A stretch of 36,312 bases of DNA, taken from the NCBI RefSeq assembly GCF_001437155.1, contig NZ_JQAR01000022.1:1-36312 (forward strand), given 5' to 3'. Each line of letters opens with the position of its first letter. Within the stretch, counting starts at the first letter, position 1. This document shows, one piece after another, positions 1 to 9,022 of this stretch. The notes under the pieces were generated by a model that was not told where the DNA came from, did no database searches, and was given only the letters and a program-made list of their open reading frames with translations. The translations under genes were made by a program, and so were the position numbers. Origin of the DNA: Liquorilactobacillus mali. GTDB lineage: Bacteria; Bacillota; Bacilli; Lactobacillales; Lactobacillaceae.

Positions 1-483
1 AAAACCAAAGATTTTTCCAAACCGGCCTTTATTATGGAGACTTATGTCACAGCCTCACTTAATTTTGAGGAGAATGTATTGAGAATGAGTGAGATAAGAA
101 GTGAGGAACAAGTTTTCGAGCGATACTATGGTGACTACACTATAAAACTATGGCACTATCCTGAATTCTTCAGTTTGCTTGAGAATTGTCAGGATTCGGG
201 AAACTTTAAAACAATTTCGTCTACCTTAAATATTAAATTTGCATTGGTAAGGTACCAGAAAATTCTAAGTGATGTTTCTTATTTGAAATCAGTTTCGAGT
301 GAGGTTAGCAAATGGGGAAAAAAGCAAAAAATGGAAGAACACATATTTAATCTAGAGAAAATGGTAGCGGTCTTAAAAATTTTTGAAAAAAAGATAGACG
401 AGAATCCAAATTTATGTAAACAAACAACCTTAAAAAGGGCAGATGTTTTAAACATTGACAAATGTTATCTTTTTAAAGTCTAA
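1..483 (+). CDS. Unrecognised protein, possibly 5'-truncated by the window edge
   Basis: The reading frame is open from base 1 to the TAA at 481-483, so the gene may begin outside the window. Inside it, ATG at 34 has no ribosome binding site. TTG at 79 has GAGGAG about six bases upstream, and ATG at 85 lies a little further on, so a complete 135-residue protein starting at 79 is also possible. The product is charged and probably all-helical, with a lysine-rich stretch around residues 95-125 that could form a coiled coil. There is no signal peptide or membrane segment. I recognise no family. The next gene follows after 14 bases with its own strong ribosome binding site, so the two are probably co-transcribed. 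Function unknown; an accessory gene of some kind is my guess from the lack of a recognisable family. Confidence 0.45.
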   Translation, partial: KTKDFSKPAFIMETYVTASLNFEENVLRMSEIRSEEQVFERYYGDYTIKLWHYPEFFSLLENCQDSGNFKTISSTLNIKFALVRYQKILSDVSYLKSVSSEVSKWGKKQKMEEHIFNLEKMVAVLKIFEKKIDENPNLCKQTTLKRADVLNIDKCYLFKV

Positions 484-497
484 ATGGAGGAAGAACA

Positions 498-800
498 ATG
501 GTGATAGATTATGATTTTATTGCTGATTTCTTAGTTTTTTTAGCTGCATTTTCTAAAGATGGAGTAGAAATCAAGGAGAATCAGGTGATTGATTTTGCTA
601 CTTCAAATGGAGTAGGAATCCAACAATTAGCAACTAGTGAAGTTTTACTCTTTACTGCGAAGATAATTACAAAGTGTCCTAGAAAAGTTGGAACGAGCTT
701 TGTAAATTTATGCCCCGGTGTTCTAACAGATGCTGGTTTGAACTTAGTAAAACAGCTTAGTGGAAAAGAAAAAAATTTATTTCACTACAGTAACAAATGA
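498..800 (+). CDS. Small unrecognised protein (100 residues)
   Basis: ATG at 498 is preceded by GGAGG at an ideal distance, which supports translation. The 100-residue product has a hydrophobic N-terminal stretch at about residues 7-18 (ADFLVFLAAF), too short and too interrupted by charge to be a clear membrane helix, followed by mixed helical sequence with two cysteines near the middle. I recognise no domain. It sits 14 bases behind the preceding unknown gene, which suggests a two-gene operon. The operon seems to end at the inverted repeat at 935-974, facing the minus-strand HD-domain gene. Confidence 0.5.
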   Translation: MVIDYDFIADFLVFLAAFSKDGVEIKENQVIDFATSNGVGIQQLATSEVLLFTAKIITKCPRKVGTSFVNLCPGVLTDAGLNLVKQLSGKEKNLFHYSNK

Positions 801-934
801 AGAAAGTGTGAAATAGGTCGGCAAAAGTTTAGTGCTAACTCAAAATTGCGAATATAGAGCATGTGCTGCTGACATGAGTAATTAGAGGCTAGACAGAAAT
901 TTTATTTTGTTGAACATGTTTATCCAAAATAAAG

Positions 935-974
935 AAGGGATTAGGTCAGAAGTTAAATCTTGACCTAGTCCCTT
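935..974. terminator. Inverted-repeat terminator, copy 1 of a dispersed family
   Basis: Arms 935-948 and 961-974 pair over 14 bp with a single G-T pair and a 12-base loop. The element lies in the 332-base gap between the plus-strand gene ending at 800 and the minus-strand gene ending at 1133, so it could stop transcription from both sides. Its sequence (AAGGGAYTAGGTCA type) resembles elements at 10453, 17455 and 20072. The flank at about 911-924 (GAACATGTTTAT) recurs beside the 20072 copy. The rest of the gap shows only a weak 7-bp hairpin at 1080-1107 and no gene. Confidence 0.6.
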
Positions 975-1132
975 TGATAATTTAGTTCGTTAAATAAAAC
1001 CACGGGTTTTACTTGCGGGGGGTTAAAAGAGTTATTGCATTGTCAAAAGATGATAATAACTAAGCACATGCGAGATGGGGGTGTAAGTATCATATGGTGG
1101 TTACACCAAACATCATCAATTTATGGTATCTT

Positions 1133-2455
1133 CTATTGGTCGTTTTTCTTCTCAATTAACCAACCATTTTTTAAATATCCTTGAAATTTTTCATAGATGG
1201 GTGCAAACAAATCAATTTGTTTTGAAGACGTCAGCATTTCTCTAGGAAAGAAGAAACGCTCATCACCGGAAACTTTTCCGGTAATTGCAGCGACAAGTTT
1301 ACTGACTTTTGAGAGTTCAATTAGTGTGCCATCATCTTGGTATAATTCAATTTGTGTTATTTTTTTGCTTTGGTTGGGTGCATAAACATCGTAGGGCAAA
1401 TCAAAGCTATCATTAGTTGCTGTGTAGTAAGTTGAGTTATAACCAGCAGCAGAAACTAGTTCACGCAGCTTAGGGATCTGATTACTAGTGGCGGCGGAAA
1501 AGCGTGCGGACTTTAAGGGTTTCCGATTCAAAAAACGGCTTGCTAAATCGCTCAGTATTTTATCGGTACTCATAGACCATTGAATGAAATAAGTATTCAA
1601 AACTCCATCGTCAAGGCGAATATAGTCTTCAACTGAAAAATTATTTTCAAAAAAAGGTAGCAGAAGTTGTGGTGAATTTTCTTGCAATAAACGACTGTTT
1701 TCAAACAGAAACTTCGCCCTTTGCAGCAGTCTGTTTAAAATTACTTCCATGGAACGTGACACAGGATGAAAGTAGACCTGCTGATACATCTGAAAACGGC
1801 TCATAATGTAGTCCTCAACTGCATGCATTCCGCTGATGTGAAATGTAATGCCATTCTTGTATGGACGCATGACACGCAGGATTCTGCGCAAATCAAAAGT
1901 TCCATAATTAGTACCTGTATAGTATGAGTCTCTGAGAAGATAGTCCATCCGATCAGCATCAATTTGGCTTGAAATCATTTGAACGACTTGCGGATTAGGA
2001 TATGTTTTTTGAATTACACTTGCAACTTTTTCTGGAAAATCGGGGGCAACTTCGCGCAAAACTTTGTTAACTTCAGTAGAAGGTGAGGTTAGAATTCTGA
2101 CGGTCAGATCCTCATGGTTGGTTCCAAAAATATGCTCAAAAGTATGTGAGTACGGGCCATGACCAATATCGTGAAGTAACGCAGCACACAAAGCAACTAG
2201 CCGCTCATCATCGTTCCAGAGACCATCATTTGTATTTGTGGAAGGATAATTACGTTGGAAGTTGTCACATATCTGGCGGGTAATTTCGTATACGCCGACT
2301 GAATGAGTAAAGCGCGAATGTTCTGCACCGTGAAAAGTACTGCTTGCAGTCCCCAGCTGACGAATTCTGCGTAATCGCTGAAATTCACGTGTGTTAATAA
2401 GATCTAAAATTACCTGATGCTGGACGTAAATATAGCTATGAATTGGATCCCTCAA
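1133..2455 (-). CDS. ywfO: HD-domain phosphohydrolase, YwfO/YdhJ type
   Basis: The 440-residue product has the HD superfamily signature: His46 and His51 in HGAEHSRFTH, the HD pair at about 95-96 (LLHDIGHGPYSH), and a later Asp in DADRMDYLLRDSYYTG. These match the dGTPase-like family of B. subtilis YwfO, a metal-dependent nucleotide phosphohydrolase. The exact substrate here is not shown. The start given is TTG at 2453-2455, the first usual start codon after the in-frame stop. However, the untranslated codons just upstream read KREKV, which continues the EKVLRDP block I recall at the start of homologues, and a GGAG at 2508-2511 (minus strand) points to a start near an ATC at 2495-2497. The true start may therefore be about 14 codons earlier. 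It stands alone, divergent from the DUF1934 gene. Confidence 0.85.
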   Translation of the reverse strand: MRDPIHSYIYVQHQVILDLINTREFQRLRRIRQLGTASSTFHGAEHSRFTHSVGVYEITRQICDNFQRNYPSTNTNDGLWNDDERLVALCAALLHDIGHGPYSHTFEHIFGTNHEDLTVRILTSPSTEVNKVLREVAPDFPEKVASVIQKTYPNPQVVQMISSQIDADRMDYLLRDSYYTGTNYGTFDLRRILRVMRPYKNGITFHISGMHAVEDYIMSRFQMYQQVYFHPVSRSMEVILNRLLQRAKFLFENSRLLQENSPQLLLPFFENNFSVEDYIRLDDGVLNTYFIQWSMSTDKILSDLASRFLNRKPLKSARFSAATSNQIPKLRELVSAAGYNSTYYTATNDSFDLPYDVYAPNQSKKITQIELYQDDGTLIELSKVSKLVAAITGKVSGDERFFFPREMLTSSKQIDLFAPIYEKFQGYLKNGWLIEKKNDQ

Positions 2456-2614
2456 AACTTTTTCTCTTTTTAATTTCTTACTTGTATAAACAGTGATAAC
2501 TAATCAACTCCTATATTGATATGCACTGATAAATAAACTATATTGATTATAACTTAATATAATATTTCTTGCACTGTAAGCAATGATAAGATTATAGTAG
2601 ATGATTTGAAAAAA

Positions 2615-2623
2615 TGATATAAT
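2615..2623 (+). promoter_or_regulatory. Extended -10 promoter for the DUF1934-rpoE genes
   Basis: TG at 2615-2616 and TATAAT at 2618-2623 form a TGn-TATAAT extended -10 box; no good -35 is visible. Transcription would start near 2630. That is downstream of the ATG at 2624, so the ATG cannot be the start of the next gene. Confidence 0.55.
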
Positions 2624-2647
2624 ATGATCACAAAAAGGGATGATTCT

Positions 2648-3076
2648 TTGAGCAATGGGATAGCTATTTTAATAACTCTCCAAACTTTCACCAAACAAGA
2701 TAACGAGGTCATTAAATACGATCGTAAATTTGAGGGCCAATTGTTTCAGATGGGGAACTCAATTTATCTTCGGTATACTGAGGATGATAACCAAGAAACA
2801 GCGGTTGTTACCTTTAAAATCAACAATGATGGTGGTATCCAACTGACGCGAAAGAGTAAGGAGATGCGGATGCAGCTCTTTTTTGAAAATAACAAAAGAG
2901 TATCCGCCACTTACCGAACACCATATGGGGAGATTCCGATTGAGACAGTTACCCCATCATTGAGTGTCAACATCAATGATTTTCCATTGGCAGGAGCAGT
3001 ACATGTTGACTACTTGTTGTACAGTGGAGGTAAACTTTTGGGTGAGTATAAAATAAGATTGCAATTTACGGCATAA
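2648..3076 (+). CDS. ywiB: DUF1934 family protein (YwiB type), predicted beta-barrel
   Basis: The 142-residue product resembles B. subtilis YwiB (DUF1934), a small lipocalin-like beta-barrel of unknown role. It has alternating hydrophobic and charged strands such as GNSIYLRYTEDD and the family ending of a strand-rich C-terminus. The start is placed at TTG 2648: AAGGGA lies seven bases upstream, and the in-frame ATG at 2624 falls before the likely transcription start. The gene lies 43 bases before rpoE. This pairing is common in lactobacilli, so it is probably the first gene of that operon. The function in vivo is not established. Confidence 0.75.
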   Translation: MSNGIAILITLQTFTKQDNEVIKYDRKFEGQLFQMGNSIYLRYTEDDNQETAVVTFKINNDGGIQLTRKSKEMRMQLFFENNKRVSATYRTPYGEIPIETVTPSLSVNINDFPLAGAVHVDYLLYSGGKLLGEYKIRLQFTA

Positions 3077-3119
3077 AAATGTATGATAATATTTAGACTG
3101 TAGAAGGGACGTGTACCGT

Positions 3120-3695
3120 TTGGAGCTAGAAAAATTCAAGGATGCTAACAGAAGTGAACTATCATTGATTGAAGTTGCACATGCAATTTTGAGTCAACGA
3201 GGGGATGTTACTCCTTTTGCCGATTTGGTGAATGCTGTACAAGAATATCTTGGCAAGAGCGATGAAGAAATCAGAGAAAGACTCTCACAATTTTACACTG
3301 ACTTAAATGTAGATGGTAGCTTTATTTCTTTGGGTGACAATCTTTGGGGCTTGCGTTCATGGTATCCGTATGATTCTATTGACGAGGCAGTTGTTCATAC
3401 TGAAGATGAAGAAACTGATGAGCCAAAGAGTAAGAAACGCAAAAAGGTCAATGCATTCATGGCCGATGCAAGTGAAGATGATGATGTCATCGATTACAAT
3501 GATGATGATCCAGAAGATGATGATTTGGATATTGATTATGCAAACGAAGACGACAATACTGAACTTAAAGAATATAGTAAAGATTTAAACGATATTGATG
3601 ATGCTGATGACGAAGATGAGGATTTACCTGATGGGATTGAAGGCCAGTTAACTGAGATGTCAGATGATGATATTGAGGAAGATGACGAATTATAA
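3120..3695 (+). CDS. rpoE: RNA polymerase delta subunit
   Basis: Delta binds core RNA polymerase, displaces nucleic acid and speeds enzyme recycling in Gram-positive bacteria. The N-terminal HARE-HTH domain is clear at residues 1-85, with SLIEVAHAIL, YLGKSDEEIRERLSQFYTDL and GSFISLGDNLWGLRSWYP. It is followed by a basic patch (KSKKRKK) and then a long disordered Asp/Glu tail of about 85 residues, as in the family. The protein has 191 residues. I chose TTG at 3120 because homologues begin MELEKF and because the AAGGGA at 3104-3109 is ten bases away. GTG at 3111 would leave almost no spacing. The pyrG promoter begins eleven bases after the stop codon. Confidence 0.92.
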   Translation: MELEKFKDANRSELSLIEVAHAILSQRGDVTPFADLVNAVQEYLGKSDEEIRERLSQFYTDLNVDGSFISLGDNLWGLRSWYPYDSIDEAVVHTEDEETDEPKSKKRKKVNAFMADASEDDDVIDYNDDDPEDDDLDIDYANEDDNTELKEYSKDLNDIDDADDEDEDLPDGIEGQLTEMSDDDIEEDDEL

Positions 3696-3705
3696 TTACT
3701 AGGTC

Positions 3706-3744
3706 TTGACTAGTTAATTATTTTTGGGTACAATCTTTGTTGGG
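3706..3744 (+). promoter_or_regulatory. pyrG promoter with GGG start site
   Basis: TTGACT at 3706-3711 and TACAAT at 3729-3734 are separated by exactly 17 bases. Seven bases after the -10 box comes GGGC at 3742-3745. A transcript starting with GGG followed by C is the hallmark of the CTP-sensing pyrG leaders of Gram-positive bacteria. Confidence 0.8.
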
Positions 3745-3824
3745 CACTTCATGCTTTTGTGTGGAGTCGTTGGACGGTAATTATACAAGCTCCCTATTCA
3801 CCAGAATAGGGAGCTTGTTATTTT
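3742..3824 (+). promoter_or_regulatory. pyrG leader: CTP-sensing reiterative-transcription attenuator
   Basis: A 15-bp perfect hairpin (arms 3785-3799 and 3804-3818, loop ACCA) is followed by a T-rich stretch, forming an intrinsic terminator about 45 bases into the leader. Its 5' arm contains CTCCCT. In B. subtilis pyrG, low CTP stalls polymerase after GGG, extra G residues are added, and the poly-G tail pairs with this pyrimidine-rich arm to prevent termination. The start GGGC, the leader length and the arm sequence all fit the mechanism. It probably also helps stop rpoE transcripts. Confidence 0.75.
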
Positions 3825-3835
3825 TATTTTTATGA

Positions 3836-5482
<1,647 letters not shown>

Positions 5483-5514
5483 AATTTTAAATTTACTAGT
5501 TACAATAGTGAATG

Positions 5515-5564
5515 GCAAGAAATTATCGCAAGGATTGTTATCTATGATAATTTCTTGCTTTTTA
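5515..5564 (+). terminator. Terminator after pyrG
   Basis: Arms 5515-5527 and 5546-5558 are perfectly complementary over 13 bp around an 18-base loop, and a T run follows. It closes the pyrG unit 32 bases after the stop codon. Confidence 0.8.
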
Positions 5565-5748
5565 TTATGTTTGCTAACATTTGAAACTGTTTTTTCTTAC
5601 ACTTTCAAAGTAGTTCGTGAAACAGAAAATGTGTATAAATGAGAATTAATTAATTTTTTTGCTGAATATTTAAGAATAAATTTCTTAAATTAGGCCTTTT
5701 TTAATTGAAACCTGACTGCCTATCTTGTAATATGAGAAGAGACACTTT

Positions 5749-5777
5749 TTGTGTCAAATGTTGGTGTACCATATAAA
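5749..5777 (+). promoter_or_regulatory. Possible promoter for murA-rho
   Basis: TTGTGT at 5749-5754 and TATAAA at 5772-5777 are 17 bases apart, inside the 281-base gap between the pyrG terminator and murA. The -35 is weak and overlaps a small GACAC/GTGTC hairpin at 5741-5755. I see nothing else definite in this gap and no ORF. Confidence 0.35.
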
Positions 5778-5839
5778 ATATACAGACACCTTAATTGCAT
5801 ATTATATTGACTTGATAATCGAGTGGAGATTTTAAAAAA

Positions 5840-7102
5840 ATGAAAAAAATGATTATTAGAGGAGGGCAGAAACTGTCAGGCAAGGTCACGATAGGCGGAG
5901 CAAAAAATAGTACAGTTGCCCTTATACCGGCTGCAATCTTAGCAGATACGCCGGTTAAATTTGATTCAGTTCCAGATATTTTAGATGTTCATAATTTAAT
6001 GTTAATTTTAGAATCAATGAATGTTAAATCAGTGTTTGATAAAGGTGAATTAGAAATAGATCCTACACAAATAAAAAGTGTACCATTACCGGGTGGGGCG
6101 ATCAAAAGTTTGCGCGCATCTTATTATTTTATGGGAGCACTCTTGGGAAAGTTCGGCGAGGCCATTGTTGGCTTCCCTGGTGGAGATAATATAGGTCCAA
6201 GACCAATTGATCAGCATATTAAAGGGTTTAAAGCTCTTGGAGCACAGGTAATTGAAGAAAATGATGCAGTAAGAATTACAACTGGAGATAATGGCTTGCA
6301 AGGTGCACGAATTTTCTTTGATATTGTTTCTGTTGGTGCAACGATCAATGTTCTTTTGGCTGCAGTTAGAGCAAATGGTACAACAATTATTGAAAATGCG
6401 GCGAAAGAGCCTGAAATCGTTGATTTAGCAACTTTTTTAAATAACATGGGTGCTCAAATTCGTGGAGCAGGAACCGATGTTATCAGAATAAAGGGTGTTT
6501 CGAGTCTGAAGGCTACAAATACGCATACTATCATTCCAGATAGGATTGAAGCAGGGACTTATTTGGCGTTCGCTGCTGCAAACGGAAATGGCGTGCTAGT
6601 GAAGAATGTTATCACAGAACATTTAGAGCCATTTATTGCGAAACTTGTTGAGATGGGAATTTATTTGGAAGTTAATGAAGATAGTATCTACGTAAAAGGT
6701 GGTAAAAATCTAAATCCAGTAACTGTTAAGACCTCACCTTTTCCAGGATTTGCAACAGATCTTCAGCAGCCAATAACACCATTGCTGATGAGAGCAAATG
6801 GCGAAAGCAAAATTATTGATACACTGTATCCTGAACGTATTAAACATATTGCTGAAATGCAAAAGATGGGAGCTGCTATCTCAAGTCGTGATGGTGTAAT
6901 TACTGTTGAACATTCTGATAATTTGCGTGGCGCAACTGTTAAGGCAAGTGAGATTAGAGCAGGTGTTTCTTTGCTGGGATTAGCACTGATGTCTAAGGGA
7001 GTAACGACAATCACAAATGCTGATAATATCTTACGGGGATATGAACGAATTGTCGAGAAATTAAGAGGCTTGGACGTTGAAATCAAAATAGTTGATGAAT
7101 AA
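5840..7102 (+). CDS. murA: UDP-N-acetylglucosamine 1-carboxyvinyltransferase with Asp in place of the active-site Cys
   Basis: MurA transfers enolpyruvate from PEP to UDP-GlcNAc, the first committed step of peptidoglycan synthesis. The 420-residue product has the family landmarks: Lys22-Asn23 in GAKNS, the [11 protein letters not shown] loop at about 119-129, Asp in [11 protein letters not shown] and Arg in NILRGYERI. The residue that is Cys115 in E. coli MurA is Asp116 here ([10 protein letters not shown], codon GAT at 6185-6187). Cys is the residue alkylated by fosfomycin; natural Asp enzymes, such as that of Mycobacterium tuberculosis, are active and resistant. Its place between pyrG and rho matches the murZ (murAB) locus of Bacillus, so a second murA is likely elsewhere. 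No terminator separates it from rho. Confidence 0.95.
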   Translation: MKKMIIRGGQKLSGKVTIGGAKNSTVALIPAAILADTPVKFDSVPDILDVHNLMLILESMNVKSVFDKGELEIDPTQIKSVPLPGGAIKSLRASYYFMGALLGKFGEAIVGFPGGDNIGPRPIDQHIKGFKALGAQVIEENDAVRITTGDNGLQGARIFFDIVSVGATINVLLAAVRANGTTIIENAAKEPEIVDLATFLNNMGAQIRGAGTDVIRIKGVSSLKATNTHTIIPDRIEAGTYLAFAAANGNGVLVKNVITEHLEPFIAKLVEMGIYLEVNEDSIYVKGGKNLNPVTVKTSPFPGFATDLQQPITPLLMRANGESKIIDTLYPERIKHIAEMQKMGAAISSRDGVITVEHSDNLRGATVKASEIRAGVSLLGLALMSKGVTTITNADNILRGYERIVEKLRGLDVEIKIVDE

Positions 7103-7136
7103 ATAGGGTATCAAAACAATCAGATCAGGGATAGTT

Positions 7137-7153
7137 GAGGAGAAGAGACTACG
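7137..7153 (+). promoter_or_regulatory. Ribosome binding site and apparent ACG start of rho
   Basis: GAGGAG at 7137-7142 lies eight bases before an ACG at 7151-7153. The rho frame has a stop (TGA) at 7136-7138 and contains no ATG, GTG, TTG or CTG before the ATG at 7244. The spacing and the protein homology both point to ACG as the start. Confidence 0.65.
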
Positions 7154-8422
7154 AAAAATCTAACATTAGTTGATTTAAAAAATAAAAATTTAAAAGAGAT
7201 TTATTCATATGCTCGCGATTTTAAGATTCCGTATTACAGTCAGATGAATAAGAAGGAACTTTCGCTGGCGATTATCAGAGCTCAGGCACAGGAACAAGGT
7301 TTCTATTACATGTCTGGTGTTCTGGATATATCAGCGCAGCAAGATGGATTCGGTTTTTTGCGTCCAATTAATTATGGTTCTTCGCAAGAAGATATTTATA
7401 TCTCATCTTCACAGATTAGACGTTTCGGGTTACGAAATGGCGACCTAGTTGCGGGAAAGGTTCGTCAGCCCAAACCAAACGAACGCTATTATGGAATGAT
7501 GCATGTTGATAGTGTTAACGGTAAACATCCTGAAGAAGCAAAAGAAAGGCCACATTTTCCTGCATTGACCGCTTTGTATCCAACAAAACAATTGAAGTTG
7601 GAAACAACACAAGATGTTTTATCTACCAGAATCTTAGATTTATTTGCACCGATTGGTTTTGGTCAGCGTGGTTTGATTGTGGCACCTCCAAAAGCCGGGA
7701 AGACAAGTTTGTTGAAGGCAATTGCTAATGGAATTACACAAAATTTTCCGCAAGTTAAGCTGATTGTATTATTGATTGATGAGCGTCCCGAAGAAGTTAC
7801 TGATCTTGAAAGGACTGTGAAGGGTGAGGTTGTTTATTCAACCTTCGATCAAAAACCTGAGAATCACGTTAGGGTTTCAGAACTTGTTTTGGAGCGTGCA
7901 ATGAGATTGGTGGAAGACAAACAAGATGTTGTGATCTTATTGGATTCATTAACAAGGTTGGCTAGAGCATATAATTTAGTGGTTCCTCCAAGTGGACGGA
8001 CTCTTTCTGGAGGTATTGATCCAGCAGCTTTATTTAAACCTAAAAAGTTTTTTGGGGCTGCTCGAAATATTGAAGAGGGTGGCAGTTTGACAATTTTGGC
8101 AACTTCACTTGTTGATACTGGCAGCCGTATGGATGATGTTATTTATGAAGAATTCAAGGGTACAGGTAATCAGGAAATCCACTTGGCTAGAGATTTGGCA
8201 GAACGACGCATTTTCCCAGCGGTTGATTTGAAAAAATCGGGAACTCGTAAGGAAGAACTACTACTTTCTGAGGAAAAACTGAATTTTATGTGGAAGTTCC
8301 GCAAAGAGTTGAATGGTGATATTGCTAAACAAGCTGAGCGTGTCATTGCAGCTTTAAAAAAGACAAAAGATAACGAAACTTTTATTAATGAAATTAATGC
8401 TAATTTATCGCAAAAGAAATAA
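7151..8422 (+). CDS. rho: Transcription termination factor Rho, apparently starting at ACG
   Basis: Rho is a hexameric RNA-dependent ATPase that releases RNA polymerase. Counting from ACG 7151, the product has 423 residues, close to the 427 of B. subtilis. The N-terminal Rho_N domain reads KNLTLVDLKNKNLKEIYSYA and continues through KIPYYS, which aligns residue for residue with B. subtilis from its initiator Met. An S1-like cold-shock fold follows (GFGFLRP), then Walker A APPKAGKT at 178-185, Walker B VVILLDS, and the R-loop region GTGNQEIHL. Starting at the ATG at 7244 would remove 31 homologous residues and leave the strong ribosome binding site unused. The gene follows murA by 48 bases and ends at a terminator at 8422. 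Confidence 0.9.
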   Translation, partial: TKNLTLVDLKNKNLKEIYSYARDFKIPYYSQMNKKELSLAIIRAQAQEQGFYYMSGVLDISAQQDGFGFLRPINYGSSQEDIYISSSQIRRFGLRNGDLVAGKVRQPKPNERYYGMMHVDSVNGKHPEEAKERPHFPALTALYPTKQLKLETTQDVLSTRILDLFAPIGFGQRGLIVAPPKAGKTSLLKAIANGITQNFPQVKLIVLLIDERPEEVTDLERTVKGEVVYSTFDQKPENHVRVSELVLERAMRLVEDKQDVVILLDSLTRLARAYNLVVPPSGRTLSGGIDPAALFKPKKFFGAARNIEEGGSLTILATSLVDTGSRMDDVIYEEFKGTGNQEIHLARDLAERRIFPAVDLKKSGTRKEELLLSEEKLNFMWKFRKELNGDIAKQAERVIAALKKTKDNETFINEINANLSQKK

Positions 8423-8447
8423 AAAAGATAATTGCTTATCTTTTTTA
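8422..8447 (+). terminator. Terminator after rho
   Basis: A 10-bp hairpin (arms 8422-8431 and 8436-8445, loop TTGC) begins at the last base of the rho stop codon and ends in a T run. Confidence 0.75.
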
Positions 8448-8524
8448 TTCATGTTAGAATGTTTGTTGTTGTATAAAGATTAACTCTGGTCCAGCAAATG
8501 GGTCAGGGCAAAGGAGAGTATAAA

Positions 8525-8782
8525 ATGAGACCAGGAATTCATCCAGATTATCATAAAGTTGTTTTCTTAGATTCATCCACAGGATATAAGTTTATTTCAA
8601 GTTCAACTAAGAACTCAGCAGAAACGATCGAATGGGAAGACGGAAACACATATCCATTAATTCGTGTTGAAATTTCAAGTGATTCACATCCATTCTACAC
8701 AGGACGTCAGAAGTTTACACAAGCAGACGGACGTGTGGATCGTTTCAACAAAAAATACGGTTTTGCAAACAAAGAAGACTAA
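8525..8782 (+). CDS. rpmE2: 50S ribosomal protein L31, type B (zinc-free)
   Basis: The 85-residue product starts [20 protein letters not shown] and contains [18 protein letters not shown], typical of L31. It lacks the Cys residues that bind zinc in type A L31, and its length fits type B. The start is ATG 8525, with AAAGGAG nine bases upstream; the open frame from 8498 is not supported. Position behind rho is conserved in Firmicutes. In bacteria with both paralogues, type B is induced by zinc limitation; whether that applies here cannot be seen, and no Zur site was evident. A strong terminator follows. Confidence 0.95.
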   Translation: MRPGIHPDYHKVVFLDSSTGYKFISSSTKNSAETIEWEDGNTYPLIRVEISSDSHPFYTGRQKFTQADGRVDRFNKKYGFANKED

Positions 8783-8805
8783 CTTTTTATTATGGAATAA
8801 ACATA

Positions 8806-8848
8806 AAAGATGTCATAATCTCGCAAGAGATTATGACATCTTTTTATT
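8806..8848 (+). terminator. Strong terminator after rpmE2
   Basis: Perfect 17-bp arms (8806-8822 and 8827-8843) with a GCAA loop and a following T run. Confidence 0.9.
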
Positions 8849-8902
8849 TTTTGGTTAGTATCAAAATTTTAAAAATATTTATCAATAAGGTGTTTTTAGT
8901 AA

Positions 8903-8936
8903 AACACGAACATTATAGGCACATAATATTCGTATT
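8903..8936 (+). promoter_or_regulatory. Upstream pair of PurBox-like sites
   Basis: AACACGAACATT (8903-8914) and, inverted, AATATTCGTATT (8925-8936) both resemble the PurR box AWWWCGAACWWT, each with one departure. The second box overlaps the start of the -35 region of the permease promoter. PurR control is an inference from the motif and the gene product. Confidence 0.55.
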
Positions 8937-8963
8937 TACATTTTTTTTACATTGTAGTATATT
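8935..8963 (+). promoter_or_regulatory. Promoter of the purine permease
   Basis: TTTACA at 8935-8940 and TATATT at 8958-8963 are 17 bases apart, flanked on both sides by CGAAC-type boxes. Confidence 0.6.
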
Positions 8964-8983
8964 AATCAACGTGCTTTATATTT

Positions 8984-9007
8984 AATACGAATTTTAATGT
9001 TCGTAAA
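8984..9007 (+). promoter_or_regulatory. Downstream pair of PurBox-like sites
   Basis: AATACGAATTTT (8984-8995) and, inverted, AATGTTCGTAAA (8996-9007) form a second CGAA/TTCG pair only 14 bases apart, in the untranslated leader just before the ribosome binding site GGGG at 9011. Confidence 0.5.
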
Positions 9008-9022
9008 AAAGGGGTAAGTATT

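Noticed and set aside
2624-2647. ATG 2624 as start of the DUF1934 gene
   Set aside because: It touches the -10 box and lies upstream of the likely transcription start; TTG 2648 has the ribosome binding site.
3313-3588. Met/Ile-rich frame inside rpoE
   Set aside because: It is a +1 shadow of the repetitive Asp/Glu codons of delta.
7244-8422. rho starting at ATG 7244
   Set aside because: It drops 31 homologous N-terminal residues and leaves the GAGGAG at 7137 unused; no ribosome binding site lies before 7244.
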